Source of the DNA: Paenibacillus typhae
GTDB taxonomy: Bacteria; Bacillota; Bacilli; Paenibacillales; Paenibacillaceae
Length of the DNA stretch: 64,000 nucleotides
Reading direction: 5' to 3'
Assembly: GCF_900099765.1 (NCBI RefSeq)
Contig: NZ_FNDX01000004.1
Span: forward strand, 62,001 to 126,000
Of the stretch, positions 33,502-42,675 are shown piece after piece. Position 1 is the first letter of the stretch; every line of letters starts with the position of its first letter. The translations under genes were made by a program, and so were the position numbers. The notes below the pieces were generated by a model. The model was not told where the DNA came from, made no database searches, and saw nothing but the letters and a program-made list of their open reading frames with translations.

Positions 33502-34347
33502 TCAGCCCTTCACTCCGCCGGCCATAATTCCCTCCATGATCTGTCTCTGGAAGATGGCCACGAAGAGGATAATCGGCAAAATAATGATCCAGCCCATGGC
33601 GCTGACCAGATCCCACGGCACGGCGTACATATTATCCCTTAGAGGCAGCTGCGTTATGGCCGTGGACAGCACAGAGATACCGTTAGAGTAGAACAGCGGC
33701 GTAAAGAAGTTGTTGAGACAGGTAATAAAGTTAACGATACAGACGGTCGCAAGCGCCGGTCTGAGCAGCGGAACGGTCACGTAGATCAGCGACTGAAAAA
33801 AACCGCAGCCGTCGATGGCCGCCGACTCCTCGATGGAAACCGGAACATCGTTCAGATAGTTTTGCAGGATCAGAATCGTAAACGGAAGAATGCCGCTGAT
33901 ATACAGAATAATGAGTCCCGTATACGTATCGTACAGATGCACACTGCGCAGAAAATCGTACAGCGGCCGGGCTGTGACTACATCTGGAATAAGCATTGAA
34001 GCCAGCAGGAAGCCTATGGCGAGCGCAAGGCCCCGGGTACGGAACCGTGCGAAGCTGAAGGCGGCCATGACGGACACGACCATCCCGATCAGGATGGACA
34101 GCCCGACTATAATTGCGGTGTCCCATATTTTGGGAAGCAGCCCGACGTTTTCGATCAGATATCGGTAGCTCGCAAGCGTCGGATGGTCCGGCCAGTATTT
34201 GATCGGTGTGGAAAACAGCTCGCCGGACGGCGTGATGGAGGAAATAAAAATCCACCAGAGCGGAAACAGGATCAGGAAAGCGACGATCAGGGCCAGTCCC
34301 CACATGAACAGGGTCAGCGTCAGCGGTCTCGGATTTTGGTTCGTCAT
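33502..34347 (-). CDS. carbohydrate ABC transporter permease (MalG-like)
   Basis: The 281-residue protein has six helices and the EAA loop ESAAIDGCGFFQSLIYVTVP, where it docks with the ATPase. It ends with the typical GIMAGGVKG. It pairs with the MalF-like permease encoded 13 bases upstream and the lipoprotein at 35359. No ATPase gene is present in the locus. Confidence 0.94.
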   Translation of the reverse strand: MTNQNPRPLTLTLFMWGLALIVAFLILFPLWWIFISSITPSGELFSTPIKYWPDHPTLASYRYLIENVGLLPKIWDTAIIVGLSILIGMVVSVMAAFSFARFRTRGLALAIGFLLASMLIPDVVTARPLYDFLRSVHLYDTYTGLIILYISGILPFTILILQNYLNDVPVSIEESAAIDGCGFFQSLIYVTVPLLRPALATVCIVNFITCLNNFFTPLFYSNGISVLSTAITQLPLRDNMYAVPWDLVSAMGWIIILPIILFVAIFQRQIMEGIMAGGVKG

Positions 34348-34360
34348 CGTACATCGCTCC

Positions 34361-35236
34361 TTAGTAATCTACGCGTTTGGCCGCGGACATGCTGAGCCAG
34401 CTGAGCAGAGCCATAACCAGAAACAGCACGACCGCGATCGAAGCGGCGTAGCCGGTATTGAGATTGGTAAACGCCTCGGTCGTTACCCGGTAGGCGATCA
34501 GCGCGGTGCTTTCCCCGGGTCCCCCGCTTGTCATCGCATATACGATATCAAAGGAGGTGATCCGCCACATCGTGAAGAATATGCTCAGCACCAAAATATT
34601 GCGAGACAGCATCGGCAGCGTAATGCTAATGAACGACCGGATCGGACCGGCGCCGTCAATCTTGGCCGCTTCATACATTTCCGCAGAAATGAACTGCAGC
34701 CCCGCCAGCACCAGAATCGCGAAGAACGGAAGGTCTTTCCACAGATCGACGGCGATGACGGCAAAACGCGCCGTATTGGTGTGGATCAGCCAATCGAGAT
34801 TAAAATCAGGGTTAAACCACCGGACAAAGTCGTTAATGAGACCGTAATCGTTGTTGAACGCCCACTTGGATGCCATGGCAATGACAACCATCGGCATGGC
34901 CCAGGGAAGCAGCACAATGGTCCGGAGTATTTTTTGCCCTGCGAACTTCATATTCAGAATCAGCGCCAGCGCAATGCCAAGCACGATATGTCCTATCATG
35001 GAGCCGACGACAAAAATGACGGTGAATCCCATGGATGTAATGACTTTGGAATCCTGAAACAATTGAATAAAATTATCGAAACCGACAAACTCGCGGATGC
35101 CCTGCAGCAGCTTGACCTCATACAAACTAATGCGGAACGTTTCGATAATGGGATAAATGGTTGTGAATACCCGGATGATCAGCGCCGGCAGCACAAGAAT
35201 CCAGGCTATCGCCAAATATTTTCGGCTGGCGTACAT
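34361..35236 (-). CDS. carbohydrate ABC transporter permease (MalF-like)
   Basis: The 291-residue protein has six helices and the EAA loop EMYEAAKIDGAGPIRSFISI, with TSGGPGESTALIAYRV after it. The start at 35236 (MYASRKYLAIAW) is set by AAAGGAG nine bases upstream. It is the second gene after the binding protein in a unit that continues with the MalG-like permease and GH172. Confidence 0.94.
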   Translation of the reverse strand: MYASRKYLAIAWILVLPALIIRVFTTIYPIIETFRISLYEVKLLQGIREFVGFDNFIQLFQDSKVITSMGFTVIFVVGSMIGHIVLGIALALILNMKFAGQKILRTIVLLPWAMPMVVIAMASKWAFNNDYGLINDFVRWFNPDFNLDWLIHTNTARFAVIAVDLWKDLPFFAILVLAGLQFISAEMYEAAKIDGAGPIRSFISITLPMLSRNILVLSIFFTMWRITSFDIVYAMTSGGPGESTALIAYRVTTEAFTNLNTGYAASIAVVLFLVMALLSWLSMSAAKRVDY

Positions 35237-35358
35237 GCGAGAACACTCCTTTCCTGCGGCATAGCCGCCGGCGGACAAGGGACGGGGCTTAGGAGCACCG
35301 TCCGCCTGATCCCCCGTTTCGGCGAAACCTTTACGGCTGGATGTGGATCATGGATGAT

Positions 35359-36627
35359 TTACTGGTAGCGCTCAACCGCCTCCTGCGCTTTCACGCAGAA
35401 TTCATCCAAAGTAATTTTGTCCTGGATATAATTCTGGAACAGCGTGCCCATTTCGGAGATGAACTCCATCGTCTGCGGCAGCATCGGACGGCCGCGCACC
35501 TCGTTGGTAGCCTGAATCTCGGTATAAATCTCCTTGATGTCGCCGGTCACCGCTTCATTGGCCGCAACATCGGCTCTGGCCGGATAACGGTCGAAGTTCT
35601 TCCAGCCGTTCAGCTCACCGTCCTCGCTGGCCGCGTATTTAAGGAACCTGATCGCCGCCTCTTTGTTCTTGGAGGCCGAATTCAGAACATAGCTCCAGGA
35701 GTCGGTAAAGATGCTGCGGTTCGCAAATTCCGGCATATTGACCATATGGATCTGGTCCGGACCGTAGCGGTTCGCCTGCTTATAGTCCGTTCCCGTTCCC
35801 CACATGAACACCGAGGCGTATTTGCCGTCGATAAATTTCTGGTTCATCTGCTCGTATTTATCAGCAATCTGGTCAACCGGCGTTACCTTCCACGTATTGG
35901 CCATGTCGTACATAAACTTGACCGCCTCGCGGCTGTTCCCGTTGGTCCAGTCGTAGTAATCGCCTCCGAACAGATTGACGAAGGTTGCGATTTCATTGAA
36001 GACGTATGTCTTTTCCCAGGAGCCGCCGTAGCCGTACTGCCCGTCCTTGGTCGTAGCCTTCAGGAAATTTATAAAATCCTCTTTGTTCTCAATCGAGTTC
36101 ATTCCGGCTGCATCCAGCTTCTTCTGGTCGACCCACAGCGCGAGATAGCCCGTATAGCTTGGCACGCCGAGCACATCCCCTTTGGCGGAGGTGAGCATAT
36201 CCTTCATATAGCCTTGCGGCAGCTGCTCCATAATATCCTCTGTCAGCACCGTGTCCTGCAGCGGCTCCAACCAGCCGGCGTTCTTGAAGGATGTGGCCAT
36301 TTCATCGTTGACCTCCAGAATGTCCACGGAGCTGTCGCCGGAAGAAAGGATCGTGGAAACCTTCTGCTGGCGGGTGTCCGAATCGGTCGGCGCAGCGACC
36401 CAGTTGATTTTGACCCCGCTTTTCTCCTGCGCTTCGTCCAGCCAGGCCTGGAAATTGGGGTTCGTCGACTGAATGGTATATAGCGTAATCTCATCCTTGC
36501 CGCCGGACCCCGCTGCGTCTGTAGGATTCGCGGCACTCCCGGCGTTGGTGCCGCCGCCCGAGCACCCTGCGGCCAGCACCGCCAGCGATAACGAGCCTGC
36601 CATAAAGAAGGACGACCATTTTTTCAT
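35359..36627 (-). CDS. sugar ABC transporter solute-binding lipoprotein
   Basis: The 422-residue protein has a signal peptide with lipobox LAAGC (about 22), a Gly/Ala/Ser linker and a SBP_bac_1 fold (GVKINWVAAPTDSDTRQQKV, LGVPSYTGYLALWVDQKKL). GGGAGG precedes the ATG. It is the first gene of the permease-GH172 unit and lies behind a cre-like palindrome. The YesM/YesN pair transcribed away from it is the likely regulator. Confidence 0.93.
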   Translation of the reverse strand: MKKWSSFFMAGSLSLAVLAAGCSGGGTNAGSAANPTDAAGSGGKDEITLYTIQSTNPNFQAWLDEAQEKSGVKINWVAAPTDSDTRQQKVSTILSSGDSSVDILEVNDEMATSFKNAGWLEPLQDTVLTEDIMEQLPQGYMKDMLTSAKGDVLGVPSYTGYLALWVDQKKLDAAGMNSIENKEDFINFLKATTKDGQYGYGGSWEKTYVFNEIATFVNLFGGDYYDWTNGNSREAVKFMYDMANTWKVTPVDQIADKYEQMNQKFIDGKYASVFMWGTGTDYKQANRYGPDQIHMVNMPEFANRSIFTDSWSYVLNSASKNKEAAIRFLKYAASEDGELNGWKNFDRYPARADVAANEAVTGDIKEIYTEIQATNEVRGRPMLPQTMEFISEMGTLFQNYIQDKITLDEFCVKAQEAVERYQ

Positions 36628-36651
36628 ACCATAACCTCCCTTTGTGTTTGC

Positions 36652-36678
36652 GTGTAAGCGTTTTACACGCTCAGTATA
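36652..36678 (-). promoter_or_regulatory. cre-like palindrome and -10 before the binding-protein gene
   Basis: GTGTAA-GCGTT-TTACAC (36652-36668) reads on the minus strand as TGTAAAACGCTTACA, a cre box with one extra base. TATACT (rc of 36673-36678) lies just upstream of it. CcpA would then block transcription from within the 5' region. Confidence 0.5.
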
Positions 36679-36774
36679 CTAAGCGCACCGGGAGGGCGGA
36701 TACAGCCGGCGTTGACCAAAAATGTGTAAGATTGTGACCTCCCTTTCTTTTTTACACTTCTGTCAGGAAGTCTA

Positions 36775-36804
36775 TTGACCCCGCCTCGGAAGCGGTGCTA
36801 GACT
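36775..36804 (+). promoter_or_regulatory. promoter of the YesM/YesN-like pair
   Basis: TTGACC, 18 bases, TAGACT, 32 bases before the kinase ATG. Confidence 0.5.
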
Positions 36805-36836
36805 GTTAACCAATTCGAGAAACGGAGGGACCAATC

Positions 36837-38672
36837 ATGAGATACCGGAGCTTTCGGAGCAGCATCCGCTACAAGCTGAGCGTCTTTCTGATGGCCGCCA
36901 TTCTCCTACCGATCGCGGCCTCGATCCTGATTTCCTATTTTTATACGAAACACTCTTTAAAGGAAGACGCTATCCGCGAAAATTCCAATACAATCCGCCA
37001 GGGAACTACCAGTCTGATCGGACAGCTGAACGGGATGAACAACGTCTCCCTTTATGTGTATAACAACATCCGGATGACGAACAGCCTGTATAACATTTTG
37101 GTTCAGGGCCGGAGCGATTTTATGATCGAGAACAACATTTATTCTGGGCTGCACGCCATTGAGCAATCCGCCAAGGACATACAGCAGGTTTACCTTTATT
37201 CCGATCTGGCGGACCAATCGTGGCTGCTTATCGACGGGTATCTCAAGCGGGAGCCTGGAGGCGAGGGATTAACCGGGCATTTCGAACAGCCTCTCGACAA
37301 AAATCATCCCTTTCTGGAACCGCCTCATCCCTCCCACAACTACGGCATGGAGGAATTCCCGTACAGTCCCTCCAATACTGTCTTTACGATTCACCGACCG
37401 GTATACCGGGCCCCGCTCAAGGAGCGGATCGGTGTGCTGTCGGTCGACTTCAAGCTGGACGGATTCCGCAGCATCATGAACATGCTCTACGACAAGGATG
37501 AGGAGAATATTTATCTGCTGGACGACACCGGAACCGCCATCTACACCTCCAGAGAAGAAGAGATCGGCACCAAACCCGATTACGCCTGGCTGCGGCATGC
37601 CCGCTACAGCTTCGCCGGCGCCGGATATTTCGACTGGAGCGGGGACGACGGCTTTAACGGCATCGTCGTGTTCGAAAAATTCGAGCTGATCGGCCGCATC
37701 TGGATTGTTGCCAAGCAGATTCCCGACAGCTACCTGTACAGCAACGCTTCGAGCGTGCTGCGCATCAATCTGCTCGTGCTGCTGACCTTTCTGTTCATTG
37801 CGATTGCCGCTGCGCTATTCGTCTCGGTAATGGTAACGGCCCCGATCAAGCGGCTGACCGAGTCGATCCGCAAAATCAAGCTCGGAAAGCTCCAGTTCGA
37901 CGGCCTGGAACGCAGCGACGAAGTCGGCGTGCTGGGAAGCGCGATCAAGAACATGGTCGATACGATTGATAATCTGATTATGCGGGAGCTGAGGCTGGAG
38001 CTGGCCAACAAGGATAATCAGCTAAAAGCGCTTCAGGCGCAAATTAATCCTCATTTTATTTTTAATACGCTGCAGTCCATCGGCTCCGTCGCCCTGCATC
38101 ACAAGGTACCCCGGATCTATGAGCTTACCTCATCCCTCGGCCTCATGATGCGCTACAACATGAACACGGATGAGCCGGTAGTTCCGCTCTCCAAGGAGAT
38201 CGCCCATGTGCAGGCTTACCTGGAACTGCAGCAGCAGCGGTTCAAGGACAGGCTCCGTTACAGCATTGAAATCGCCGGCGACCCCGACTTGAGCACCTCC
38301 GTTCCCAAGATGATTCTCCAGCCGCTTGTCGAGAACTGCTTCAAGCACGGCTTTGAATCGGCGGAGCAGGCTGTAATCTCCATTTCGGTGGCGGATGACA
38401 GCGGGATGCTCGGCATTACAGTCACCGACAATGGCCCAGGCGTCACACCGGAGCGCCTTCAGGAGCTGCAGCGGCAGATCGCCCGCGGAAACTCGGGCAG
38501 CACAGAAGGCAGCAGCATCGGATTGATCAATGTCATCTCCCGGCTGCGCCTCTTCTATAACGATAAGTCAGCTGTAACGATCGGGCATGCGAAGCCTCGC
38601 GGCTTCTCCGTGCACCTCGGCATCCCCCTGACGGAAGGAGCGGTTCACCATGAAAGTGCTGATCGTGGATGA
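36837..38672 (+). CDS. YesM-like sensor histidine kinase
   Basis: The 611-residue kinase has a first helix (about 14-34), a large extracytoplasmic dCache-like sensor region (about 35-295), a second helix (about 298-322), HAMP (about 320-375), a His_kinase domain with phosphoacceptor His406 in INPHFIFNTLQSIG, and HATPase_c (LQPLVENCFKHGF, TVTDNGPGV). Such kinases sense sugars or their binding proteins. CGGAGGG precedes the start. The regulator gene overlaps its end by 23 bases. Confidence 0.94.
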   Translation: MRYRSFRSSIRYKLSVFLMAAILLPIAASILISYFYTKHSLKEDAIRENSNTIRQGTTSLIGQLNGMNNVSLYVYNNIRMTNSLYNILVQGRSDFMIENNIYSGLHAIEQSAKDIQQVYLYSDLADQSWLLIDGYLKREPGGEGLTGHFEQPLDKNHPFLEPPHPSHNYGMEEFPYSPSNTVFTIHRPVYRAPLKERIGVLSVDFKLDGFRSIMNMLYDKDEENIYLLDDTGTAIYTSREEEIGTKPDYAWLRHARYSFAGAGYFDWSGDDGFNGIVVFEKFELIGRIWIVAKQIPDSYLYSNASSVLRINLLVLLTFLFIAIAAALFVSVMVTAPIKRLTESIRKIKLGKLQFDGLERSDEVGVLGSAIKNMVDTIDNLIMRELRLELANKDNQLKALQAQINPHFIFNTLQSIGSVALHHKVPRIYELTSSLGLMMRYNMNTDEPVVPLSKEIAHVQAYLELQQQRFKDRLRYSIEIAGDPDLSTSVPKMILQPLVENCFKHGFESAEQAVISISVADDSGMLGITVTDNGPGVTPERLQELQRQIARGNSGSTEGSSIGLINVISRLRLFYNDKSAVTIGHAKPRGFSVHLGIPLTEGAVHHESADRG

Positions 38673-40254
38673 TGAAGCCGATGTAAGAGATTCAATCCGG
38701 CTTCTTGTGGACTGGGAGGAGTATAACATTACGGACGTTTTGGAGGCTTGCGACGGGGAATCAGCCATGGCGCTGATTGAGCGCGAGCGGCCGGAAATCA
38801 TCTTTACCGATATGAAAATGCCCAATGTGGACGGTATGGCGCTGCTCCAGTGGATCGAGGACAAGGCCCCATCCTCCAAACGAATCGTGATCAGCGGCTA
38901 TGACGACTACGCTTATATCCGCAACACAATCAAGCACGGGGGGATGGACTACTTGCTGAAGCCGATCAGCCGCAGCGAGCTGCTTGAAGCGCTCGGCCAT
39001 GCCGCTGCGGCCTGGCGCAAGGACGAGGAGGCGCGCAGCCTTAACTTCCTGAAGGATGTGGAAATTAACAAAACGCTGCCCACGTACTGGGACAAAACAC
39101 TCACTGCCCTCGTCTCACAGCCCGGCTCCCAGCAGGGAGCCGCGGAAGAGCTGAGCGTTGCGTTCGGATGGTCAACGGTCCTGGAATGCCAGGTCGTCAT
39201 GCTGCTTACCGATCCGCTTCCGCGCGCCGTGCTGGGAAAATTCGGGCGCAATCCCGACCTGCTGCATTTTCTGATGGGCAATATTTGCAACGAGGTGATC
39301 GGCTCGGCCCGCAACGGCTATGCCTTTAAACATACGGACCCCAATTACGGGCTTGTCCTGCTGCTGACCGGGGAGCTCGGGCAGACGGACGCGAAGCTGA
39401 AAGCCATGAATGACGCCCTGTTCAAAGTGCTGGGGGCGCGTTTCCGCTTCGCCTGCAGTAGCAGGGTGTCCTTTCCGCAGGGTGTTCACACAGGCTTCCG
39501 GCAGACGCTCCAGACCGCCCGCGGCATCTCGTTCCTGGAAGATTCGCCGTTGATCTATCATTTCGGTGAGCCCTCCACCGCGCCTGCCCCGAGAACCGTG
39601 CTGGCCGATTACGCCAGCCAGATCACAACGGCGGTCCACCGGGGGGAGGCCTCCCAAATCGGGCGTGCGGTGTCCAACTGGATTCAGGCCGTCGGACAGC
39701 TGCCTGCCGTCACCTGGGAGGACCTGAAATACTGGCGGTACGAATACGGGCTGCTGAGAATCCGGCTGCTTCAGGATAGAGCGCCGGCTGCCGGCGAGCC
39801 TGTCCCTTCTTCATCTCCCGGGCTGTTTCCGCTGGATGAGAACGGCCGGTTATCACTTGAAGAATGGCGGAGGGAATGGACGGAAGCCTTCGCGGAAATC
39901 GCGGAAATCCTGAAGGAATCCCGGCTGCAGGAGAACAACGCCATTTATGAAATTAAGCGGTATATCGACCTTCATTACATGGATAACCTCACGCTGCAGG
40001 AAATAGCAGGCGAGTTTTTTCTAAGCCGCGAATATGTTTCCCGCCGCTTCAAGCAGGTGTTTAACGAGAACATCTCGGAATATCTGGAGCGGGTCCGCAT
40101 CGACAACGCCAAGCTGCTGCTCGCCGGCGGACAGCATAAAATCTCCTCCGTCGCCGAGATGGTCGGCTATCAGGACGGGCGTTACTTCAGCAAAATCTTC
40201 AGCAAGCTGACGGGAATGACGCCGAGGGAATGGCGCAAGGATACGGAAGCCTAG
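38650..40254 (+). CDS. YesN-like response regulator with AraC DNA-binding domain
   Basis: The 534-residue protein has a receiver domain (1-120; phosphoacceptor Asp54 in FTDMKMPNVDGM; Lys in LLKPISRSE), a long central region and a C-terminal AraC/XylS double helix-turn-helix (about 430-530; NLTLQEIAGEFFLSREYVSRRFKQ and KISSVAEMVGYQDGRYFSKIF). GGAAGGAG precedes its ATG inside the kinase gene. It should activate the divergent transporter-GH172 unit. Confidence 0.94.
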   Translation: MKVLIVDDEADVRDSIRLLVDWEEYNITDVLEACDGESAMALIERERPEIIFTDMKMPNVDGMALLQWIEDKAPSSKRIVISGYDDYAYIRNTIKHGGMDYLLKPISRSELLEALGHAAAAWRKDEEARSLNFLKDVEINKTLPTYWDKTLTALVSQPGSQQGAAEELSVAFGWSTVLECQVVMLLTDPLPRAVLGKFGRNPDLLHFLMGNICNEVIGSARNGYAFKHTDPNYGLVLLLTGELGQTDAKLKAMNDALFKVLGARFRFACSSRVSFPQGVHTGFRQTLQTARGISFLEDSPLIYHFGEPSTAPAPRTVLADYASQITTAVHRGEASQIGRAVSNWIQAVGQLPAVTWEDLKYWRYEYGLLRIRLLQDRAPAAGEPVPSSSPGLFPLDENGRLSLEEWRREWTEAFAEIAEILKESRLQENNAIYEIKRYIDLHYMDNLTLQEIAGEFFLSREYVSRRFKQVFNENISEYLERVRIDNAKLLLAGGQHKISSVAEMVGYQDGRYFSKIFSKLTGMTPREWRKDTEA

Positions 40255-40449
40255 AGAGACCGGGGCTTGCTGCGAAAGCTTTGCGGCGGAGGAAGTAAGT
40301 GACGATTTGTTTCCTCTCCCCTCGGATAAAGCGTTTGACGAAAATTATTTTCAATATTAAGATCATATTGTGATAATAAATTTCATCATTACGCGCCCGT
40401 CAGTCTAATTAAATTCGTCCTAACACGGCGACGCAGGAGGAAATGAAAG

Positions 40450-41658
40450 ATGACGACAGCTTCAGACAGAAAGGTCATTGTAACGAATCGTCCCGGCAGA
40501 GATCAGCTTGAGAAGATTTACGATATTTTGGATGAATGCTTTTCCGTAGGCCGGGCTTATTTTCAGGAAAGGTTAGACCTCGACAGCGCATATGATCCGG
40601 ATACTACATGGTTTGCGACGGTCGACGGCAAGATCGCGGCCAATGTTCAAATCTTTCCGCTTTCTGTCAGAGTCGGCCAAGCGGTCTTGCAGACGGGTGC
40701 AATGGGCAGCGTCGCTGCAGATCCGAATTACCGCGGCATGGGACTTACTCACAAAATTCTCGCTGCACAAACGGACTATATGAGAGAAACCGGTTATGAT
40801 ATAAGTTTACTTTTGGCCAGCAAGCACGCATTTTATGAGAAGGCCGGCTGGAGACTTGTTCCCGAGACGGCTTACGCTGTTGAGAAGCAGCCGGTTTATG
40901 AGCAGCCGGACGGTTACGAGATTATTCCTTTTGAGCCCCGTTATCTTGAGGATATCCGCTCAATCTATGATCAATTTAATCACTACCGCACCTATACCGT
41001 AGTGCGTAATGAAGCCTACTGGAATGATCTGATACACTGGCCGGATTGGAAAAAGTCTGACTGTCTGCTGCTTCAGCAAAATAATAAAATTGTTGCTTAC
41101 GGCATTATTGAAAAGAAGGACACCGAACAGGTATTTATCAACGAATTTATCTATTTGGATGAAGCGGCGGACGGGGTTGAATACCTGTTTCATGAATTAT
41201 GCCGGCTCCGCCCGAAGGCCAAGCAAATCCTAGCGATGCTGCCGGAGGATCATAAGCTATATTCCTATTATCATCAGCATCAGGCAGAGCCCGTTCCGAT
41301 CCATACGGCGATGTGGAAAATGATCAATCTGTATTCTACATTCCATAAGCTTCGGCCTGAATTGGAGCGCCGTCTTAATGATAATGATTGGACGGCAAAT
41401 CAAGAGCTATGTATAGCGCTGAAATGCAAAGAGGAGCGGATCTGCCTTGATTACCGTCACAAGCAGCTCTCCGTTTCCGAGGATATTCCTGCCGGTTCCT
41501 GTGTATCAATAGAAGTGGATGAACGTAATCTGATCACTTATATGATATTCGGCTACCCGGCGGAAGGCGCACTTGAAGAAGATGCTGAACATGCCGATAT
41601 TTTGCGGGCCCTGTTCCCGAAACAGCAGGCCGTGTTTTATTTGACCGACAAGTTTTAA
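40450..41658 (+). CDS. Eis-like GNAT N-acetyltransferase
   Basis: The 402-residue protein has an N-terminal GNAT domain with VAADPNYRGMGLTHKIL (acetyl-CoA loop), a second GNAT-like domain (about 165-290) and a C-terminal SCP2-like domain (about 300-400). This is the three-domain layout of Eis/Mycobacterium-type acetyltransferases, which modify amines including aminoglycosides. GGAGG precedes the ATG. A bidirectional terminator separates it from the convergent salvage cluster. Confidence 0.85.
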   Translation: MTTASDRKVIVTNRPGRDQLEKIYDILDECFSVGRAYFQERLDLDSAYDPDTTWFATVDGKIAANVQIFPLSVRVGQAVLQTGAMGSVAADPNYRGMGLTHKILAAQTDYMRETGYDISLLLASKHAFYEKAGWRLVPETAYAVEKQPVYEQPDGYEIIPFEPRYLEDIRSIYDQFNHYRTYTVVRNEAYWNDLIHWPDWKKSDCLLLQQNNKIVAYGIIEKKDTEQVFINEFIYLDEAADGVEYLFHELCRLRPKAKQILAMLPEDHKLYSYYHQHQAEPVPIHTAMWKMINLYSTFHKLRPELERRLNDNDWTANQELCIALKCKEERICLDYRHKQLSVSEDIPAGSCVSIEVDERNLITYMIFGYPAEGALEEDAEHADILRALFPKQQAVFYLTDKF

Positions 41659-41670
41659 ACCGTTTCATTT

Positions 41671-41732
41671 TAAAAAAAGGGTGTGCCGCAAGTCCAAAAC
41701 TGCCGGACTTATGACACACCCTTCTTTTGTTT
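41671..41732. terminator. bidirectional terminator at the end of the salvage operon
   Basis: AAGGGTGTG pairs with CACACCCTT and an inner AGTCC/GGACT stem, with A- and T-runs on both sides. It serves the acetyltransferase gene and, on the minus strand, the murK-like gene. Confidence 0.85.
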
Positions 41733-41742
41733 TATGCCAGGA

Positions 41743-42663
41743 TTACCCATTCATCATTTTTGATTTTCCGAGCAAAACAGCACCATAGGCTGCATTATTA
41801 ACAGGCATAATCAGCTTTGTCTGCGGGTAGCTTTGGGCAAGCCTCCGCTCTAATGCCTCTCTTACAAAAGGAGACTTTTGCAGCACACTTCCAGCCGTTG
41901 CAATCGGGCTCTCATATAATTCCAGCTGCTCAATAACAGGCACCACAAGCTCAAACAGACTGGCTGCGCATTGCTCCGCAAGCTTTAGCGCCCGGACGTC
42001 ACCCAACTCGCAGGCCTTCGTCATAACCGGAGCGAGCGCTGCAATATCTTTTTTCGTTGTGTTTTTGTGATAGACAAAACCGATAACTTCCTGTACAGTG
42101 CCAAGTCCAAGCCGCTCGTATACCAGCGAAGGGATGACCGTACCCGTCATTCTTCCATCCTCTGCCTGAACCAGCACGGACAAGAGATCACGCCCGATGC
42201 TATATCCGCTTCCCTCATCATCAATAAGATGGCCAAAGCCTCCTGTGCGATGGCGTTCTCCCTTATGATTAACCCCGAAGCAAATAGAACCTGTCCCGGC
42301 AATAAGAATAATGCCCTGCATTGCATTTTGCGCTCCATATAATGCTGTTTCCTGGTCACCGGTAATCGTTAACGGCCCCGTATAACCATTATCTCTTACC
42401 TGCTTCTCCAAAAAACGGGATACAACCGGATTGCTTATTCCTGCCGCTCCTATACATACATGATGAACTTGCTCTAAATGGGTGCAGCAGAGCTTCATCT
42501 GAGTAAAAATCTCCCGAAAAGAGGCAGTAATAGCATCAGCATTACCGCCGTTATAATTAATAGGCCCTACAGTAAAGGTTAGTAAAACATCTTCTTGATC
42601 GCCATGAGCAACGGTGACAGCCGTCTTGGTGCCTCCCCCGTCAATTCCAACAATAAACGCCAT
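41743..42663 (-). CDS. murK: N-acetylglucosamine/N-acetylmuramic acid kinase (MurK-like, BadF/BcrA family)
   Basis: The 306-residue kinase has the ASKHA phosphate loops GIDGGGTKTAVTV and IAGTGSICFGV, the metal/sugar region GGFGHLIDDEGSGYSIGRDLL and adenosine motif ATAGSVLQ. MurK of Clostridium phosphorylates both GlcNAc and MurNAc at C6, and the context here (NagZ, NamZ, MurQ) asks for exactly that activity. It is the last gene of the cluster, 12 bases after nagZ. Confidence 0.85.
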   Translation of the reverse strand: MAFIVGIDGGGTKTAVTVAHGDQEDVLLTFTVGPINYNGGNADAITASFREIFTQMKLCCTHLEQVHHVCIGAAGISNPVVSRFLEKQVRDNGYTGPLTITGDQETALYGAQNAMQGIILIAGTGSICFGVNHKGERHRTGGFGHLIDDEGSGYSIGRDLLSVLVQAEDGRMTGTVIPSLVYERLGLGTVQEVIGFVYHKNTTKKDIAALAPVMTKACELGDVRALKLAEQCAASLFELVVPVIEQLELYESPIATAGSVLQKSPFVREALERRLAQSYPQTKLIMPVNNAAYGAVLLGKSKMMNG

Positions 42664-42675
42664 ACTTATGTCCCC

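Noticed and set aside
34199..35368. 389-codon ORF opposite the permease genes
   Set aside because: It is an antisense shadow; the composition is biased to Arg, His and Gln, and the opposite strand holds clear ABC permeases.
35341..36483. 380-codon ORF opposite the binding-protein gene
   Set aside because: It is an antisense shadow; the minus strand encodes a complete lipoprotein with signal peptide.
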